Source: Pedobacter ginsengisoli | GTDB taxonomy: Bacteria; Bacteroidota; Bacteroidia; Sphingobacteriales; Sphingobacteriaceae | Reading direction: 5' to 3' | DNA: 64,000 nt | Assembly (NCBI RefSeq): GCF_030244015.1 | Contig: NZ_JASSYX010000003.1 | Location: forward strand, 620,001 to 684,000 | Part shown: positions 17,844-26,593 of the stretch, piece by piece | Position numbering within the stretch: position 1 is the first letter of the stretch | Layout of the letters: each line of letters begins with the position of its first letter | The notes under the pieces: generated by a model | What the model was told of the DNA's origin: nothing | Databases searched by the model: none | What the model saw: only the letters and a program-made list of their open reading frames with translations | Program-made: the position numbers and the translations under genes

Positions 17844-19319
17844 ATGACAAAAGACAACAACAGGAACAGTCGGGATGACAAGTCCAAGCCGGGAAACCGA
17901 AGCACAACTGGCAGAAGGCCAAGTGGAACAGATAGTTCATACAAAGGCAAAAGCAAGTTTGACGATAAAGAGGGGAAAGATAAGAAATTTGGGGGGGCAA
18001 AAGATTTTAAACCCCGTGCAGCGAGGGCTGGTGACAGCAAAGACTTTAAACCAAGAGAGAAGAGAGAAGGCGATTCGAGGGGCTTCAGACCAGGGAACGA
18101 AAATGACAGCAAGGATTTTAAACCAAGAGCTGCAAGATCTAGCGATGGCGATTTTAAGCCAAGAGGCCCGAGAACTGAGGGCGATTTCAAACCCAGAGGT
18201 GCAAGGAGTTCAGATGGAGGCTTCAAACCAAGGAGTTCGGGAACAGGTGATTTTAAACCAAGATCATCCAGAGATGGCGGTTCCAGAGAAAACCCTCCGG
18301 GTGAAAAAACCCGCAGCTATATAAAGAAAGACAATTTCAGTTCCGGAGGTGATCAGCCTTTCAGGAAATTCGATGATAAAAAAGGTTCTGCTTCAAGAAC
18401 TACTGACAGCAGACCATTCAGAAAAAGGGATGATGAGCAGGGCAAACAGGGCTTTAAGCCTTGGGAAGGGCGCCCAGAGCGCGGTGAAAGCGGAGAACGT
18501 GGAGCAAGGGGCAGTCGCCAGGAACGCAACAATACCTGGAACGGCCCGGAAAAAGCGCCGACCATGCGTAGCCGGAAGAATGCCCCGGCTAAAGAGGATG
18601 ACGGACTGATCCGTCTGAACCGTTACATTTCAAACTCCGGCATTTGTTCAAGACGTAAGGCTGACGAGCTGATTACAGCAGGAGTTGTGTCAGTAAACGG
18701 CGTTGTGGTTTCAGAACTCGGCCAGAAAGTGGATCCGTTTAAGGACGAGATCAGGTACAATGGTGAGTTGCTGAAACGTGAAAAGAAAGTTTATGTGATC
18801 CTGAACAAACCAAAGGATTACATCACCACTACTGATGATCCGCAGGAACGCAAAACGGTGATGCAGCTGGTGGAAAAAGCGAGCCGCGAACGTATATATC
18901 CGGTTGGCCGCCTTGACCGCAATACTACCGGCCTCCTTTTGATGACCAATGACGGTGATCTTGCCGATAAACTCTCCCATCCAAAAAATGGCATTACTAA
19001 AATATATCATGTGGAGCTGAGCAAAAGTCTGAGCCAGGGGGATCTGAACAAGATCCAGTTTGGACTGGAGCTGGAAGACGGCATCATAAAACCGGATTCG
19101 GTATCTTATGTGACCGGCGGTTCAAAACGTGAGGTGGGCATCCAGATCCATAGCGGCAAGAACAGAATTGTGCGCAGGATATTTGAGCACCTGGGCTATG
19201 AGGTAGTAAAGCTGGACCGTGTGGTTTACGGCAACCTGACCAAAAAGGACCTTCCACGCGGAAGGTGGCGCTTTCTGGAAGAACATGAGCTGATACAGAT
19301 CAAGCATCTGATAAAATAA
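17844..19319 (+). CDS. RsuA/RluB-family pseudouridine synthase with long disordered N-terminal tail
   Basis: The C-terminal half (from about 255) is a ribosomal large/small-subunit pseudouridine synthase: an S4 RNA-binding domain at 255-300 (IRLNRYISNSGICSRRKAD) and the catalytic domain with the nucleophile Asp358 in GRLDRNTTGLLL. It isomerises a specific uridine of rRNA. The N-terminal 250 residues are unusual: hydrophilic, rich in Arg, Lys, Gly, Ser and Asp, with about eight copies of (D/G)FKPR or close variants between residues 53 and 140. Similar basic tails occur in Bacteroidota homologues. The tail is probably disordered and may bind RNA. Assignment to RluB or RsuA cannot be decided here. 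The lactonase gene follows 6 bp downstream. Confidence 0.92.
   Translation: MTKDNNRNSRDDKSKPGNRSTTGRRPSGTDSSYKGKSKFDDKEGKDKKFGGAKDFKPRAARAGDSKDFKPREKREGDSRGFRPGNENDSKDFKPRAARSSDGDFKPRGPRTEGDFKPRGARSSDGGFKPRSSGTGDFKPRSSRDGGSRENPPGEKTRSYIKKDNFSSGGDQPFRKFDDKKGSASRTTDSRPFRKRDDEQGKQGFKPWEGRPERGESGERGARGSRQERNNTWNGPEKAPTMRSRKNAPAKEDDGLIRLNRYISNSGICSRRKADELITAGVVSVNGVVVSELGQKVDPFKDEIRYNGELLKREKKVYVILNKPKDYITTTDDPQERKTVMQLVEKASRERIYPVGRLDRNTTGLLLMTNDGDLADKLSHPKNGITKIYHVELSKSLSQGDLNKIQFGLELEDGIIKPDSVSYVTGGSKREVGIQIHSGKNRIVRRIFEHLGYEVVKLDRVVYGNLTKKDLPRGRWRFLEEHELIQIKHLIK
18000..18263 (+). repeat. DFKPR coding repeats
   Basis: Within the pseudouridine synthase gene, residues 53-140 carry DFKPR at 54-58, 67-71, 91-95, 103-107, 114-118 and 136-140, GFKPR at 126-130 and a GFRPG variant at 80-84. 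Spacing is irregular (9 to 20 residues). The repeats are degenerate at DNA level. Confidence 0.85.
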
Positions 19320-19325
19320 TTAGAT

Positions 19326-20438
19326 ATGAAAAGATTCCTTCCTATTCCTGTTTTACTGTTGGCTTTACAGGGCGCCGCACAGCAGAGCAATTACAACCTG
19401 TTAATCGGCACTTATACTAACGGCGGAAAAAGTGAGGGGATCTATGTCTATACATTTAACACTCAAACTGGTGATGCTCAGGCAAAAAGCATTGCAAAAA
19501 ATGTAGAAAACCCGAGTTATCTGACAGTAAGCAACAACAACAGGTTCGTTTACAGTGTCAATGAATCGGGTGAAAAAAGTGCGGTAAGTGCCTTTTCATT
19601 TGACGGCACCAAAGGTGAACTTAAGTTTCTGAACACACAGCCAACCCAGGGTGCGGATCCCTGCTACATCATTGCTGATGAAAAGCATGTGATCTCCGCC
19701 AATTATTCTGGCGGGAGTGCTTCCGTATTTGGGATTCAAAAGGACGGTTCGCTGGGGCCGTTGAAACAACTGGTGCAACACAGTGGTAAAAGTGTAAATA
19801 AGAGCAGGCAAAATGCACCGCATGTGCACATGGCGGCGTTTAGTCCTGACCGTAAGTATGCGTTGCTGAACGACCTTGGGACTGATAAGGTATACATCTA
19901 TAAATACAATGCCGGGCTTTCCAGGGATGTTCTGGTGCCCAATGACAGTGTAGCTATAACTCCGGGGGCCGGCCCAAGACACCTTACTTTTAGTAAGGAT
20001 GGGAAATATGCATACCTGCTCCATGAAATGGATGGGGCTGTGACGGCTTTTAGCTATAGCAGTGGCCACCTTAAAAGCATACAGGAAACCAAAATCACCG
20101 AGGATGGTTTTACCGGTGAAAACGGGGCGGCGGATATACACCTTTCGCCGGACGGGAAGTTTTTGTATGCCAGCAACAGGGGTACTGAAAATAAGATCAC
20201 GATATTCGCTGTTGAAAAGGGTGGTATATTGAATAAGACCGGCCAGGTAAGCACGCTGGGAAAAGGTCCGAGAAATTTTGTCATTGATCCCAGCGGTAAA
20301 TTTTTGCTGGTAGCCAACCAGGGCAGCGATGCCGTGGTGGTTTTTGAACGTGATCTGGTTACAGGTGCGCTAAAAGATACTGGTAAAAGAATCAATGTGG
20401 GCGCACCTGTGTGCCTGGTGTTTGCTCCGGTTGAGTAA
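19326..20438 (+). CDS. Lactonase family protein (6-phosphogluconolactonase-like beta-propeller), exported
   Basis: This 370-residue protein has a short signal peptide (about 1-19, ending GAAQQ) and a seven-bladed propeller of the YbhE/6-phosphogluconolactonase type: LLIGTYTNGGKSEGIYVY near the N-terminus, NPSYLTVS, HVHMAAFSPD, GAGPRHLTFS, AADIHLSPDGKFLYASNRG and GKGPRNFVIDPSGKFLLVANQ. Cytosolic members hydrolyse 6-phosphogluconolactone in the pentose phosphate pathway. The export signal argues that this one acts on another lactone outside the cytoplasm, so the physiological substrate is open. It lies 6 bp after the pseudouridine synthase gene and may share its transcript. Confidence 0.88.
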   Translation: MKRFLPIPVLLLALQGAAQQSNYNLLIGTYTNGGKSEGIYVYTFNTQTGDAQAKSIAKNVENPSYLTVSNNNRFVYSVNESGEKSAVSAFSFDGTKGELKFLNTQPTQGADPCYIIADEKHVISANYSGGSASVFGIQKDGSLGPLKQLVQHSGKSVNKSRQNAPHVHMAAFSPDRKYALLNDLGTDKVYIYKYNAGLSRDVLVPNDSVAITPGAGPRHLTFSKDGKYAYLLHEMDGAVTAFSYSSGHLKSIQETKITEDGFTGENGAADIHLSPDGKFLYASNRGTENKITIFAVEKGGILNKTGQVSTLGKGPRNFVIDPSGKFLLVANQGSDAVVVFERDLVTGALKDTGKRINVGAPVCLVFAPVE

Positions 20439-20456
20439 ACCCAGTTCTTTTAAATC

Positions 20457-21602
20457 TTAAGCATCATGCAGTTTCAGCTGCTCCTGAATTACTTTATTGT
20501 AGTAGTCGACATACTGCGGCAGGATCTTCTTCAGGTCAAAGTCCTTTGCCCTGATCAGCGCATTTTCTTTAAACTGTTTCAACACGGCATCATCGCTAAG
20601 TATACTGATTGCCTTTGCTGCCATATCATCCACATCACCGACATTGCTCATATAGCCGCAAAAGCCGTTGATGTTCAGCTCTGGCAAACCACCGGCATTG
20701 GAGGTGATCGCCGGCACTTTGCAGGCCATGGCTTCCAATGCGGCAAGACCAAAACTTTCAGACTCTGAGGGCATCAGAAAAAGATCAGACACAGAAAGGA
20801 TCTCTTCTATCGCGTCTTGTTTTCCGAGGAACCGTACATGATCACCAATGCCTAAACTGCGGCACAGCTGTTCGTCAGCGGCTCTTTCCGGGCCGTCACC
20901 TACCATTAAAAGTTTTGAAGGGATGACAGCCTGGATCTTTTCAAACGTCCTGATCACATCGGCTGTATTTTTTACTTTCCTGAAGTTTGAAGTATGGATC
21001 AGGATGCGTTCATTGTTTGGCGCAATGGCCTTTTTAAAATGGTCTTTTGGCTTCAGACTGAACCTGGTGAAATCTATGAAGTTCGGAATGACCTTAATTT
21101 CAGTCTTGATGTCAAAGTGTTTTTCCGTATCGTCCTTTAAGCTTTGGGATACCGTAGTTACGCCATCAGATTTGTTGATGGAAAAGGTCACTACCGGTTT
21201 ATAGGTCGGGTCTTTACCTACCAGGGTAATATCGGTACCGTGCAGGGTGGTTACAAACGGAATGTTGATGCCATAGGTCTCCAGGATCTGCTTGGCCATA
21301 AATGCCGCCGAGGCATGCGGAATGGCATAATGAACATGCAGAATATCCAGTTGTTCAAAACGCACTACATCTACCAGCTTGCTGGCCAGTGCCGATTCGT
21401 ATGGGGCGTAGTCAAACAAAGGATAGTCCCTGACAGAAACTTCGTGATAAAATAAGTTGGCGGAGAAAAAGTCCAGCCTGGCAGGCTGACTGTATGTGAT
21501 GAAATGGACCTGATGGCCTTCGTCGGCGAGCGCTTTACCTAATTCTGTAGCAACTACTCCGCTACCTCCAAAGGTCGGGTAACAAACAATACCTATTTTC
21601 AT
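20457..21602 (-). CDS. bshA: N-acetyl-alpha-D-glucosaminyl L-malate synthase
   Basis: BshA is the GT4 glycosyltransferase that joins UDP-GlcNAc and L-malate in the first step of bacillithiol synthesis. From the ATG at 21602 the protein is 381 residues and begins KIGIVCYPTFGGSGVVATELG, the family's characteristic N-terminus. Further markers are FVTTLHGTDITLVG, the middle ISVDLF-like region VSDLFLMPSESESFGLAALEAMA and GGLPE, which bind the nucleotide sugar. The longer frame from 21623 adds seven residues without support. Its presence implies that the organism makes bacillithiol as low-molecular-weight thiol. No bshB or bshC is in view. Confidence 0.95.
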   Translation of the reverse strand: MKIGIVCYPTFGGSGVVATELGKALADEGHQVHFITYSQPARLDFFSANLFYHEVSVRDYPLFDYAPYESALASKLVDVVRFEQLDILHVHYAIPHASAAFMAKQILETYGINIPFVTTLHGTDITLVGKDPTYKPVVTFSINKSDGVTTVSQSLKDDTEKHFDIKTEIKVIPNFIDFTRFSLKPKDHFKKAIAPNNERILIHTSNFRKVKNTADVIRTFEKIQAVIPSKLLMVGDGPERAADEQLCRSLGIGDHVRFLGKQDAIEEILSVSDLFLMPSESESFGLAALEAMACKVPAITSNAGGLPELNINGFCGYMSNVGDVDDMAAKAISILSDDAVLKQFKENALIRAKDFDLKKILPQYVDYYNKVIQEQLKLHDA

Positions 21603-21687
21603 TAATGTATTTTTACGATACAAAGTACTGCACTTAAACTGAGCTTTATGTTAAACAATTGCAATTATTTAAATTCACACAGGGATG

Positions 21688-22173
21688 TTACCTGGACTTC
21701 ATTTCCGCCTGGATGACCAGGTACATTTCATTGGGCCTTTGGGTACCGATATAATATTCAAAACCGTCGTGGTCTGTGAGTACGATGACGTCTTTACCTG
21801 AGGAATAAAACCGGATACTTCCTTTACGGTGCAGGTTGTAGACCGGGTTGTTGAAGAAATAATTGCTGTAGGTGTCTTTTCTGACCGCTGCAACCGTATT
21901 GAGGTCTATGATTACTTTTTTGGCGGTCCACAGGCCGTCTATGATGATCTTTTTATCAGTGACAATGGTTTTATACTGGATGAGAAAAAGCAAAGCGATG
22001 GAAACACCGATAATGCCAAAACCTACAACCAGGAACAGGTCCTGGGTATTGTCGCGGTCACGTTCATAGACGTAGGCAGCAAAGCAGAATGCCGCCATAA
22101 CCAGCCTGATACAGATGCGGATATAATCGCGTCCAATGTATTGTTTTTCAAGAAAGGCGTAGCGGTTTCCCAT
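21688..22173 (-). CDS. Small membrane protein of unknown function
   Basis: This 161-residue protein has two hydrophobic segments, about 20-37 (IRICIRLVMAAFCFAAYVY) and about 46-65 (LFLVVGFGIIGVSIALLFLI), joined by a charged turn. The soluble C-terminal half (KTIVTDKKIIIDGLWTAKK onward) looks like a small beta-rich, PH-like domain. I do not recognise the family. It lies between bshA and tilS on the same strand with gaps of about 85 and 55 bp, so it may be expressed separately or with tilS. Confidence 0.6.
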   Translation of the reverse strand: MGNRYAFLEKQYIGRDYIRICIRLVMAAFCFAAYVYERDRDNTQDLFLVVGFGIIGVSIALLFLIQYKTIVTDKKIIIDGLWTAKKVIIDLNTVAAVRKDTYSNYFFNNPVYNLHRKGSIRFYSSGKDVIVLTDHDGFEYYIGTQRPNEMYLVIQAEMKSR

Positions 22174-22228
22174 TTGTTTAATTTTGTATAAAGTTACTGG
22201 TTTTTTATGGTCTGCTAAAACTGAAGTA

Positions 22229-23584
22229 TTATTCTTGTTTATTCATGTGATAAGATGGCCTGAGTTCGAAAATAATTACTTTTTTTGTGGATGCGGTTAC
22301 TTTATAACGGTCATCCTGCCTCAATCCGCATACCCAGATCACTTCTCCGTTGCCATTAATCAGCAGGGGAACATGTTCCTTTTCGCTAAGGGGAACCTTT
22401 TCATCAATAAAAAAATCGCTTAGTTTTTTAAAAGTCTTCATTCCCACCGGGCTAAATTTATCTCCCGGCTGCCAGGTCCTGATCAGTAAGGGATAGATCA
22501 GTTTGACGGCATCAACGAATGCTTTGTTACTGGTTTTCTCAAAAAAAGGAATCGCTGATGAGGAAATAGCTATCTGGTGGCGGGGCAGTTCAATGAAATG
22601 GTCGTGCTGATGAATAAAAACTACCGGTTGATTGCTGTGGTCTGTTAAAAGGTCGATGATCAGGTCCTCACGGTCGATGATCAAACGATGGGTATTGCTG
22701 TAAAAACGGGTCCCGCTCTGTTTATTGATGGACCGAAATACTTCTGCCACCACGGCTTCAGAAAAACCAAAGGGCTTAAGCAGCTCATACAACAACAATT
22801 GCGGCGGATGTAATGCGCTTATTTTTGCTATAGAAAGGTGCCAGTTGTGATCTCCCTGTATTAAAATCTGTTCTCTAAGCGACGCAACCGTATTTTGAAG
22901 CACCATTTCGGTTTCGGCAAACCGCCGGACGTTTTGCTGAAAAGTCTGACCGAGACTGGGATTGATCTCTTTCAGCTGCGGCACCACATGGTGCCTGATC
23001 TTATTGCGGGCGTAGTCGTCGGACAGATTGGAACTGTCCTCGACATAGTCAAGGCCGTTGCTTTCGATGAGCTGGTCTATTTCTTCGCGTGTTAAAAACA
23101 GCATGGGCCTGATCAGTTTGCCTCTTTTGGGCAGAATGCCGTGCAGGCCTGCAATGCCTGTTCCCCTGGTCAGGTTTAACAGTACAGTTTCTGTAACGTC
23201 ATCCTGATGCTGTGCCAGCGCAATCACTTCATAGCCATGGCCAAGACGGATTTCTTCAAACCAGTGGTACCGCAAAGTTCTGGCCGCCATCTGCGTTGAT
23301 ATTTTGTTTGCGGCCGCATAATCTTTTGTTTTAAAATGCGTTACATGAAAAGGGACATCAAGGGATGCGGCCAGTATTCTGACAAAGCTTTCATCTCTTT
23401 GGGATTCGTCTGCACGCAGGCCAAAATTGCAATGGGCAATACCGAAATGGTAACCGGCGAGCTTAAACAGGTGCGCCATCAGCACTGAATCCTTCCCTCC
23501 GCTCACAGCCAGCAGGACTTTATGTCCTTCAGAAAAAAGCGCATTGCTGCTGATGTGATCTTTAAAATATTGGAGGGCTAACAT
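22229..23584 (-). CDS. tilS: tRNA(Ile)-lysidine synthetase
   Basis: TilS attaches lysine to C34 of the CAU-anticodon isoleucine tRNA, changing its decoding from AUG to AUA. It is essential in bacteria that use this tRNA. The 451-residue protein has the PP-loop motif SGGKDS at 28-33, a second conserved block ALAQHQDDVTETVLLNLTRG, the substrate-binding middle domain, and the C-terminal TilS domain (WQPGDKFSPVGMKTFKKLSDFF). Length is normal. It is divergent from the ostA-like gene; only 29 bp separate the starts. Confidence 0.96.
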   Translation of the reverse strand: MLALQYFKDHISSNALFSEGHKVLLAVSGGKDSVLMAHLFKLAGYHFGIAHCNFGLRADESQRDESFVRILAASLDVPFHVTHFKTKDYAAANKISTQMAARTLRYHWFEEIRLGHGYEVIALAQHQDDVTETVLLNLTRGTGIAGLHGILPKRGKLIRPMLFLTREEIDQLIESNGLDYVEDSSNLSDDYARNKIRHHVVPQLKEINPSLGQTFQQNVRRFAETEMVLQNTVASLREQILIQGDHNWHLSIAKISALHPPQLLLYELLKPFGFSEAVVAEVFRSINKQSGTRFYSNTHRLIIDREDLIIDLLTDHSNQPVVFIHQHDHFIELPRHQIAISSSAIPFFEKTSNKAFVDAVKLIYPLLIRTWQPGDKFSPVGMKTFKKLSDFFIDEKVPLSEKEHVPLLINGNGEVIWVCGLRQDDRYKVTASTKKVIIFELRPSYHMNKQE

Positions 23585-23601
23585 CTTTCAAAAATAACAA
23601 C

Positions 23602-23609
23602 TAACTTTG
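23602..23609 (+). promoter_or_regulatory. Candidate -7 box of the OstA-like gene
   Basis: TAACTTTG matches TAnnTTTG and ends 4 nt before the GTG start at 23614. A -33 TTG at the usual spacing is not seen. A leaderless transcript is predicted. Confidence 0.5.
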
Positions 23610-23613
23610 TAAA

Positions 23614-26040
23614 GTGCAGAAAATACGCCTTTTCTTTATCTTATTTATGTTACCGCTCTCTTTGCTGGCCCAGCAGAGAACCAAAATTATTCTGCAGCAC
23701 GCCGAGAGAGGGAGCAGCAATGCCGGGACAAAAGCCTCTTATTTTAAGAAACCGATATTCCGGCACCTTAATGCAGTCATGACCTGTGACAGCGCAGTAT
23801 TGTATCAGGAAAAAAACACATTTGAAGCTTTCAATAATGTACATATTGTACAGGGCGATACGATAAATATTTATTCTGATCATCTGGTCTATGATGGCAA
23901 TACCAAGATTGCACACCTGACCAGCAATGTGCGCATGATCGATAAGGAATCGGTACTGACTACCAATATTCTGGATTACAATATGGGCAGTAAGGTGGGC
24001 ACCTATGTAGAAGGGGGTAAAATCGTAAATAAGGATGTGACGCTGACCAGCAAGAACGGTTATTATTTTTCCAACAGCCGCGATGCTTACTTCAGGTACA
24101 ATGTGGTGGTGGTAACTCCTGAATCCAGGATCACTTCTGATACCATGCGGTACAACACACTGACCAACTGGTCCTATTTTTACGGCCCAACAAATATCAA
24201 AGGCAAAGGGGATAACCTGTACACGGAAAACGGCGCATACAACACCAAAACGGAATATGCTTATTTCGGAAAGAAAAACCTTTATACAAATGCCTCAAAG
24301 TCATTGAAGGGTGATAGTTTGTATTATGACGGAAAGGCGGGATACGGAAAAGCGGTAAGGAATATTATTTTTAAAGACACCGCTGACAAAACGGTCCTGT
24401 ATGGCCAGCTTGGCTACTATTATAAGGCAGATGAACGGGCTCTGGTCACAAAAAATGCTTATGTGGGCATGGGGACGAAAGATTCGGTAACGGTAAATAA
24501 AAAACTGGTACCGGATAGCATCTGGATGGGTGCCGATACACTGGAAACTCAGATGGTGCTCCGGAAAACGCTGAAACTCATTGAATTTCCAGTATTAAAA
24601 AAAGACAATGAATTGGGCGAAGAGGAAAAGCCTGACCCGAAATCTGCAGGGGTAAAGAAGGGTGCTGCGCTGGCAAGGAATAAGGCGACAGCACAGGCGT
24701 CTCCTCCTGCCCAGCCTAAAAAAAAACTATCCAGGAAGGAGAGAAAGGCACTGGAAAAAGCCAAACTGAATGGCTCAGCGGTTGGCGTATTGACAGACAG
24801 CCTGTCTAAAGACAGTTTGCTCAAAATACCCGGGGCAGACAGTCTGCTCAAAGGCCTTGCAAAGGATACTACATTGCTCAAAAAAGCTGATTCTTTGGCA
24901 AATACGAAAGCTGCCAAAGATTTGCTGAAAGCCGTCAAACCCGGTGATGTCCGTAAAGCGGACAGTCTCCTGAAGAAGAATCCTGTTGTCAGAAAAACAG
25001 CCGATACCTTATTGAAAAAAGGATCTGCTGCATTAAAAAAAGCAGCCACTGCCTTGCCCAAAAAGGGCGCACTTTCTGCAAAGACTGACAGTCTGCTAAA
25101 AAAAGGCTTACCGAAGGATACGGTGCCACCTAATCCTGCGGATACGGTCAAAACCAGATCGATCAAGGCCTATCACCATGTGCGGGTTTTTAAATCAAAT
25201 ATGCAGGCAATAGCAGATTCGCTGTTTTATACAGCTGCTGACTCCACATTGCGCTGGTATGGCAACCCGATACTGTGGTCGCAGGGTTCTCAGCAAACCG
25301 GCGATACGATCTATGTCCGTCTGAAAAACAACAAACTCAATACTTTGCAGGTTCTGGAAAATGGTTTTATGGTCAACGTAAATGCGGACTCCGCGAAATT
25401 CAACCAGGTCAAGGGGAAACTGATCACAGCCTTCTTCAAAGACGGAGAAATGAGCAATATGTTTGTAGACGGAAATGCCGAAAGCATTTATTATACCCGC
25501 GATAAGGACAGCGTGTATACAGACATGAGCCAGACCGTCAGCGCCAGGATCAAGATCCTTTTCAAAAATAAAGAAATCTCTGACCTGCTGACCATAAAAG
25601 ATCCGGAAGGGGTAAGGATCCCGGTCAAGGAACTGACTGAAGAAAAAATGCTGACGGGATTTATCTGGAGACCGGAATTCCGGCCGCTTTCAAAGAAAGA
25701 GGTGATTATGGGTAAGGCAAAAGCGAAACCAGGCAGTACGAAGGAAAAGTCGACGGTTAAAAAAATAACCGTAAAGAACGGTAAAGCGGTTGAAACCATA
25801 ATCAATAAAGCCAAAAACCTGGCACCGGATTCGCTTAAAAAGGAAGTAGCACTTCCTGATTCTGTTTCAAACTTTTCCAGAAAAATCGATTCTCTGCGGA
25901 AAAAAATGCCTGCTTTACCTATAAAACCAGGTTCAGTGCCCGCCAAGGTCGATTCCCTGGGTAAAAAATTGAGCCCGGTTATTAAAAAAGCTGATTCTGT
26001 GCTTAAGAAGGATTTGCCTGCCCCTTTAAAAAAGCAATAA
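23614..26040 (+). CDS. OstA-like outer-membrane biogenesis protein with Lys/Ser-rich insert
   Basis: This 808-residue protein has a signal peptide (about 1-20, ending LLAQQ) and an OstA/LptA-like jelly-roll region over about 45-320 (IYSDHLVYDGNTKIAHLTSNVRM and similar strands). A second OstA-like part covers about 512-660 (IKAYHHVRVFKSNMQAIADSLFY). Between them and at the C-terminus are low-complexity stretches rich in Lys, Ser, Leu, Ala and Pro with repeated DSLLKK-type units. Relatives are annotated as organic solvent tolerance protein or LPS-transport component; a periplasmic bridge role in lipopolysaccharide export is inference. GTG at 23614 is the start. The 3' end overlaps the convergent rdgB gene by 38 bp. 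Confidence 0.82.
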   Translation: MQKIRLFFILFMLPLSLLAQQRTKIILQHAERGSSNAGTKASYFKKPIFRHLNAVMTCDSAVLYQEKNTFEAFNNVHIVQGDTINIYSDHLVYDGNTKIAHLTSNVRMIDKESVLTTNILDYNMGSKVGTYVEGGKIVNKDVTLTSKNGYYFSNSRDAYFRYNVVVVTPESRITSDTMRYNTLTNWSYFYGPTNIKGKGDNLYTENGAYNTKTEYAYFGKKNLYTNASKSLKGDSLYYDGKAGYGKAVRNIIFKDTADKTVLYGQLGYYYKADERALVTKNAYVGMGTKDSVTVNKKLVPDSIWMGADTLETQMVLRKTLKLIEFPVLKKDNELGEEEKPDPKSAGVKKGAALARNKATAQASPPAQPKKKLSRKERKALEKAKLNGSAVGVLTDSLSKDSLLKIPGADSLLKGLAKDTTLLKKADSLANTKAAKDLLKAVKPGDVRKADSLLKKNPVVRKTADTLLKKGSAALKKAATALPKKGALSAKTDSLLKKGLPKDTVPPNPADTVKTRSIKAYHHVRVFKSNMQAIADSLFYTAADSTLRWYGNPILWSQGSQQTGDTIYVRLKNNKLNTLQVLENGFMVNVNADSAKFNQVKGKLITAFFKDGEMSNMFVDGNAESIYYTRDKDSVYTDMSQTVSARIKILFKNKEISDLLTIKDPEGVRIPVKELTEEKMLTGFIWRPEFRPLSKKEVIMGKAKAKPGSTKEKSTVKKITVKNGKAVETIINKAKNLAPDSLKKEVALPDSVSNFSRKIDSLRKKMPALPIKPGSVPAKVDSLGKKLSPVIKKADSVLKKDLPAPLKKQ
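24766..25137 (+). repeat. DSLLKK-type coding repeats
   Basis: In the central insert of the OstA-like protein, D(S/T)LLKK-like units recur about seven times, often preceded by (K/T)AD or KTD. Related DSLRKK and DSVLKK units reappear near the C-terminus (about 25890-26010). The region is predicted to be helical or disordered. Confidence 0.8.
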
Positions 26041-26593
26041 GTTTCTGCATGGCTATTGCCCTGTGGCTGATCCTGTTCTTTTCTGACATACTCATTTGGG
26101 CAAAAGTCACAGTATAGTCCAGAGGCTCAAATACCGGATCATAGCCAAAGCCATGGTCGCCGGCAGGGACTTGCCGGATTGTCCCGTTTATCACGCCTTC
26201 AAACAGGATATTCTTCCCATTTTTCATCAGCGAGATCATCGTTTTAAAACGGGCCTTCCTATTGGTGAGTCCTTCCATTTTCTGAAGCACCAGCTCCAGG
26301 TTAATCTGGTCGTCTTTGATTCCTGAATAACGCGCCGAATATATGCCCGGTTCATTGTTCAGTGCTTCGATCTCCAGTCCGCTGTCATCTGCGAAGCAGT
26401 CCAGCCGGTAATGTTCAGCCACGTAGCTGCTTTTAAGGGTCGCGTTTTCCTCAAAGGAATTTCCTGTTTCGGGAATGTCCACCGTACAGCCAATATCTGT
26501 AAGGGTCAGGATTTTAAACTGATTGCCAAGAATGGATTGTATTTCTTCGGTTTTGTGTTTATTGTTGGTGGCAAAGACCAGCTCCTGTATCAT
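26003..26593 (-). CDS. rdgB: RdgB/HAM1 non-canonical purine NTP pyrophosphatase
   Basis: The enzyme hydrolyses dITP, XTP and similar damaged purine nucleotides to monophosphates, keeping them out of DNA and RNA. From ATG at 26593 the protein is 196 residues. It shows the family's ELVFATNNKHKTEEI near the N-terminus, the metal/active-site block CFADDSGLEIEALNNEPGIYSARYSG, and the C-terminal GYDPVFEPL and SHRAIAM motifs. The longer frame from 26620 lacks support because the ATG at 26593 overlaps the upstream gene's stop codon by 4 bp, implying coupled translation. The 3' end overlaps the convergent ostA-like gene by 38 bp. Confidence 0.95.
   Translation of the reverse strand: MIQELVFATNNKHKTEEIQSILGNQFKILTLTDIGCTVDIPETGNSFEENATLKSSYVAEHYRLDCFADDSGLEIEALNNEPGIYSARYSGIKDDQINLELVLQKMEGLTNRKARFKTMISLMKNGKNILFEGVINGTIRQVPAGDHGFGYDPVFEPLDYTVTFAQMSMSEKNRISHRAIAMQKLIAFLKGQANPS

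Noticed and set aside
24549..25166. 205-residue minus-strand open frame opposite the OstA-like repeats
   Set aside because: It is the antisense of a low-complexity Lys/Ser-rich region, which naturally lacks stops in the opposite strand; composition is Phe/Ser/Leu repetitive.
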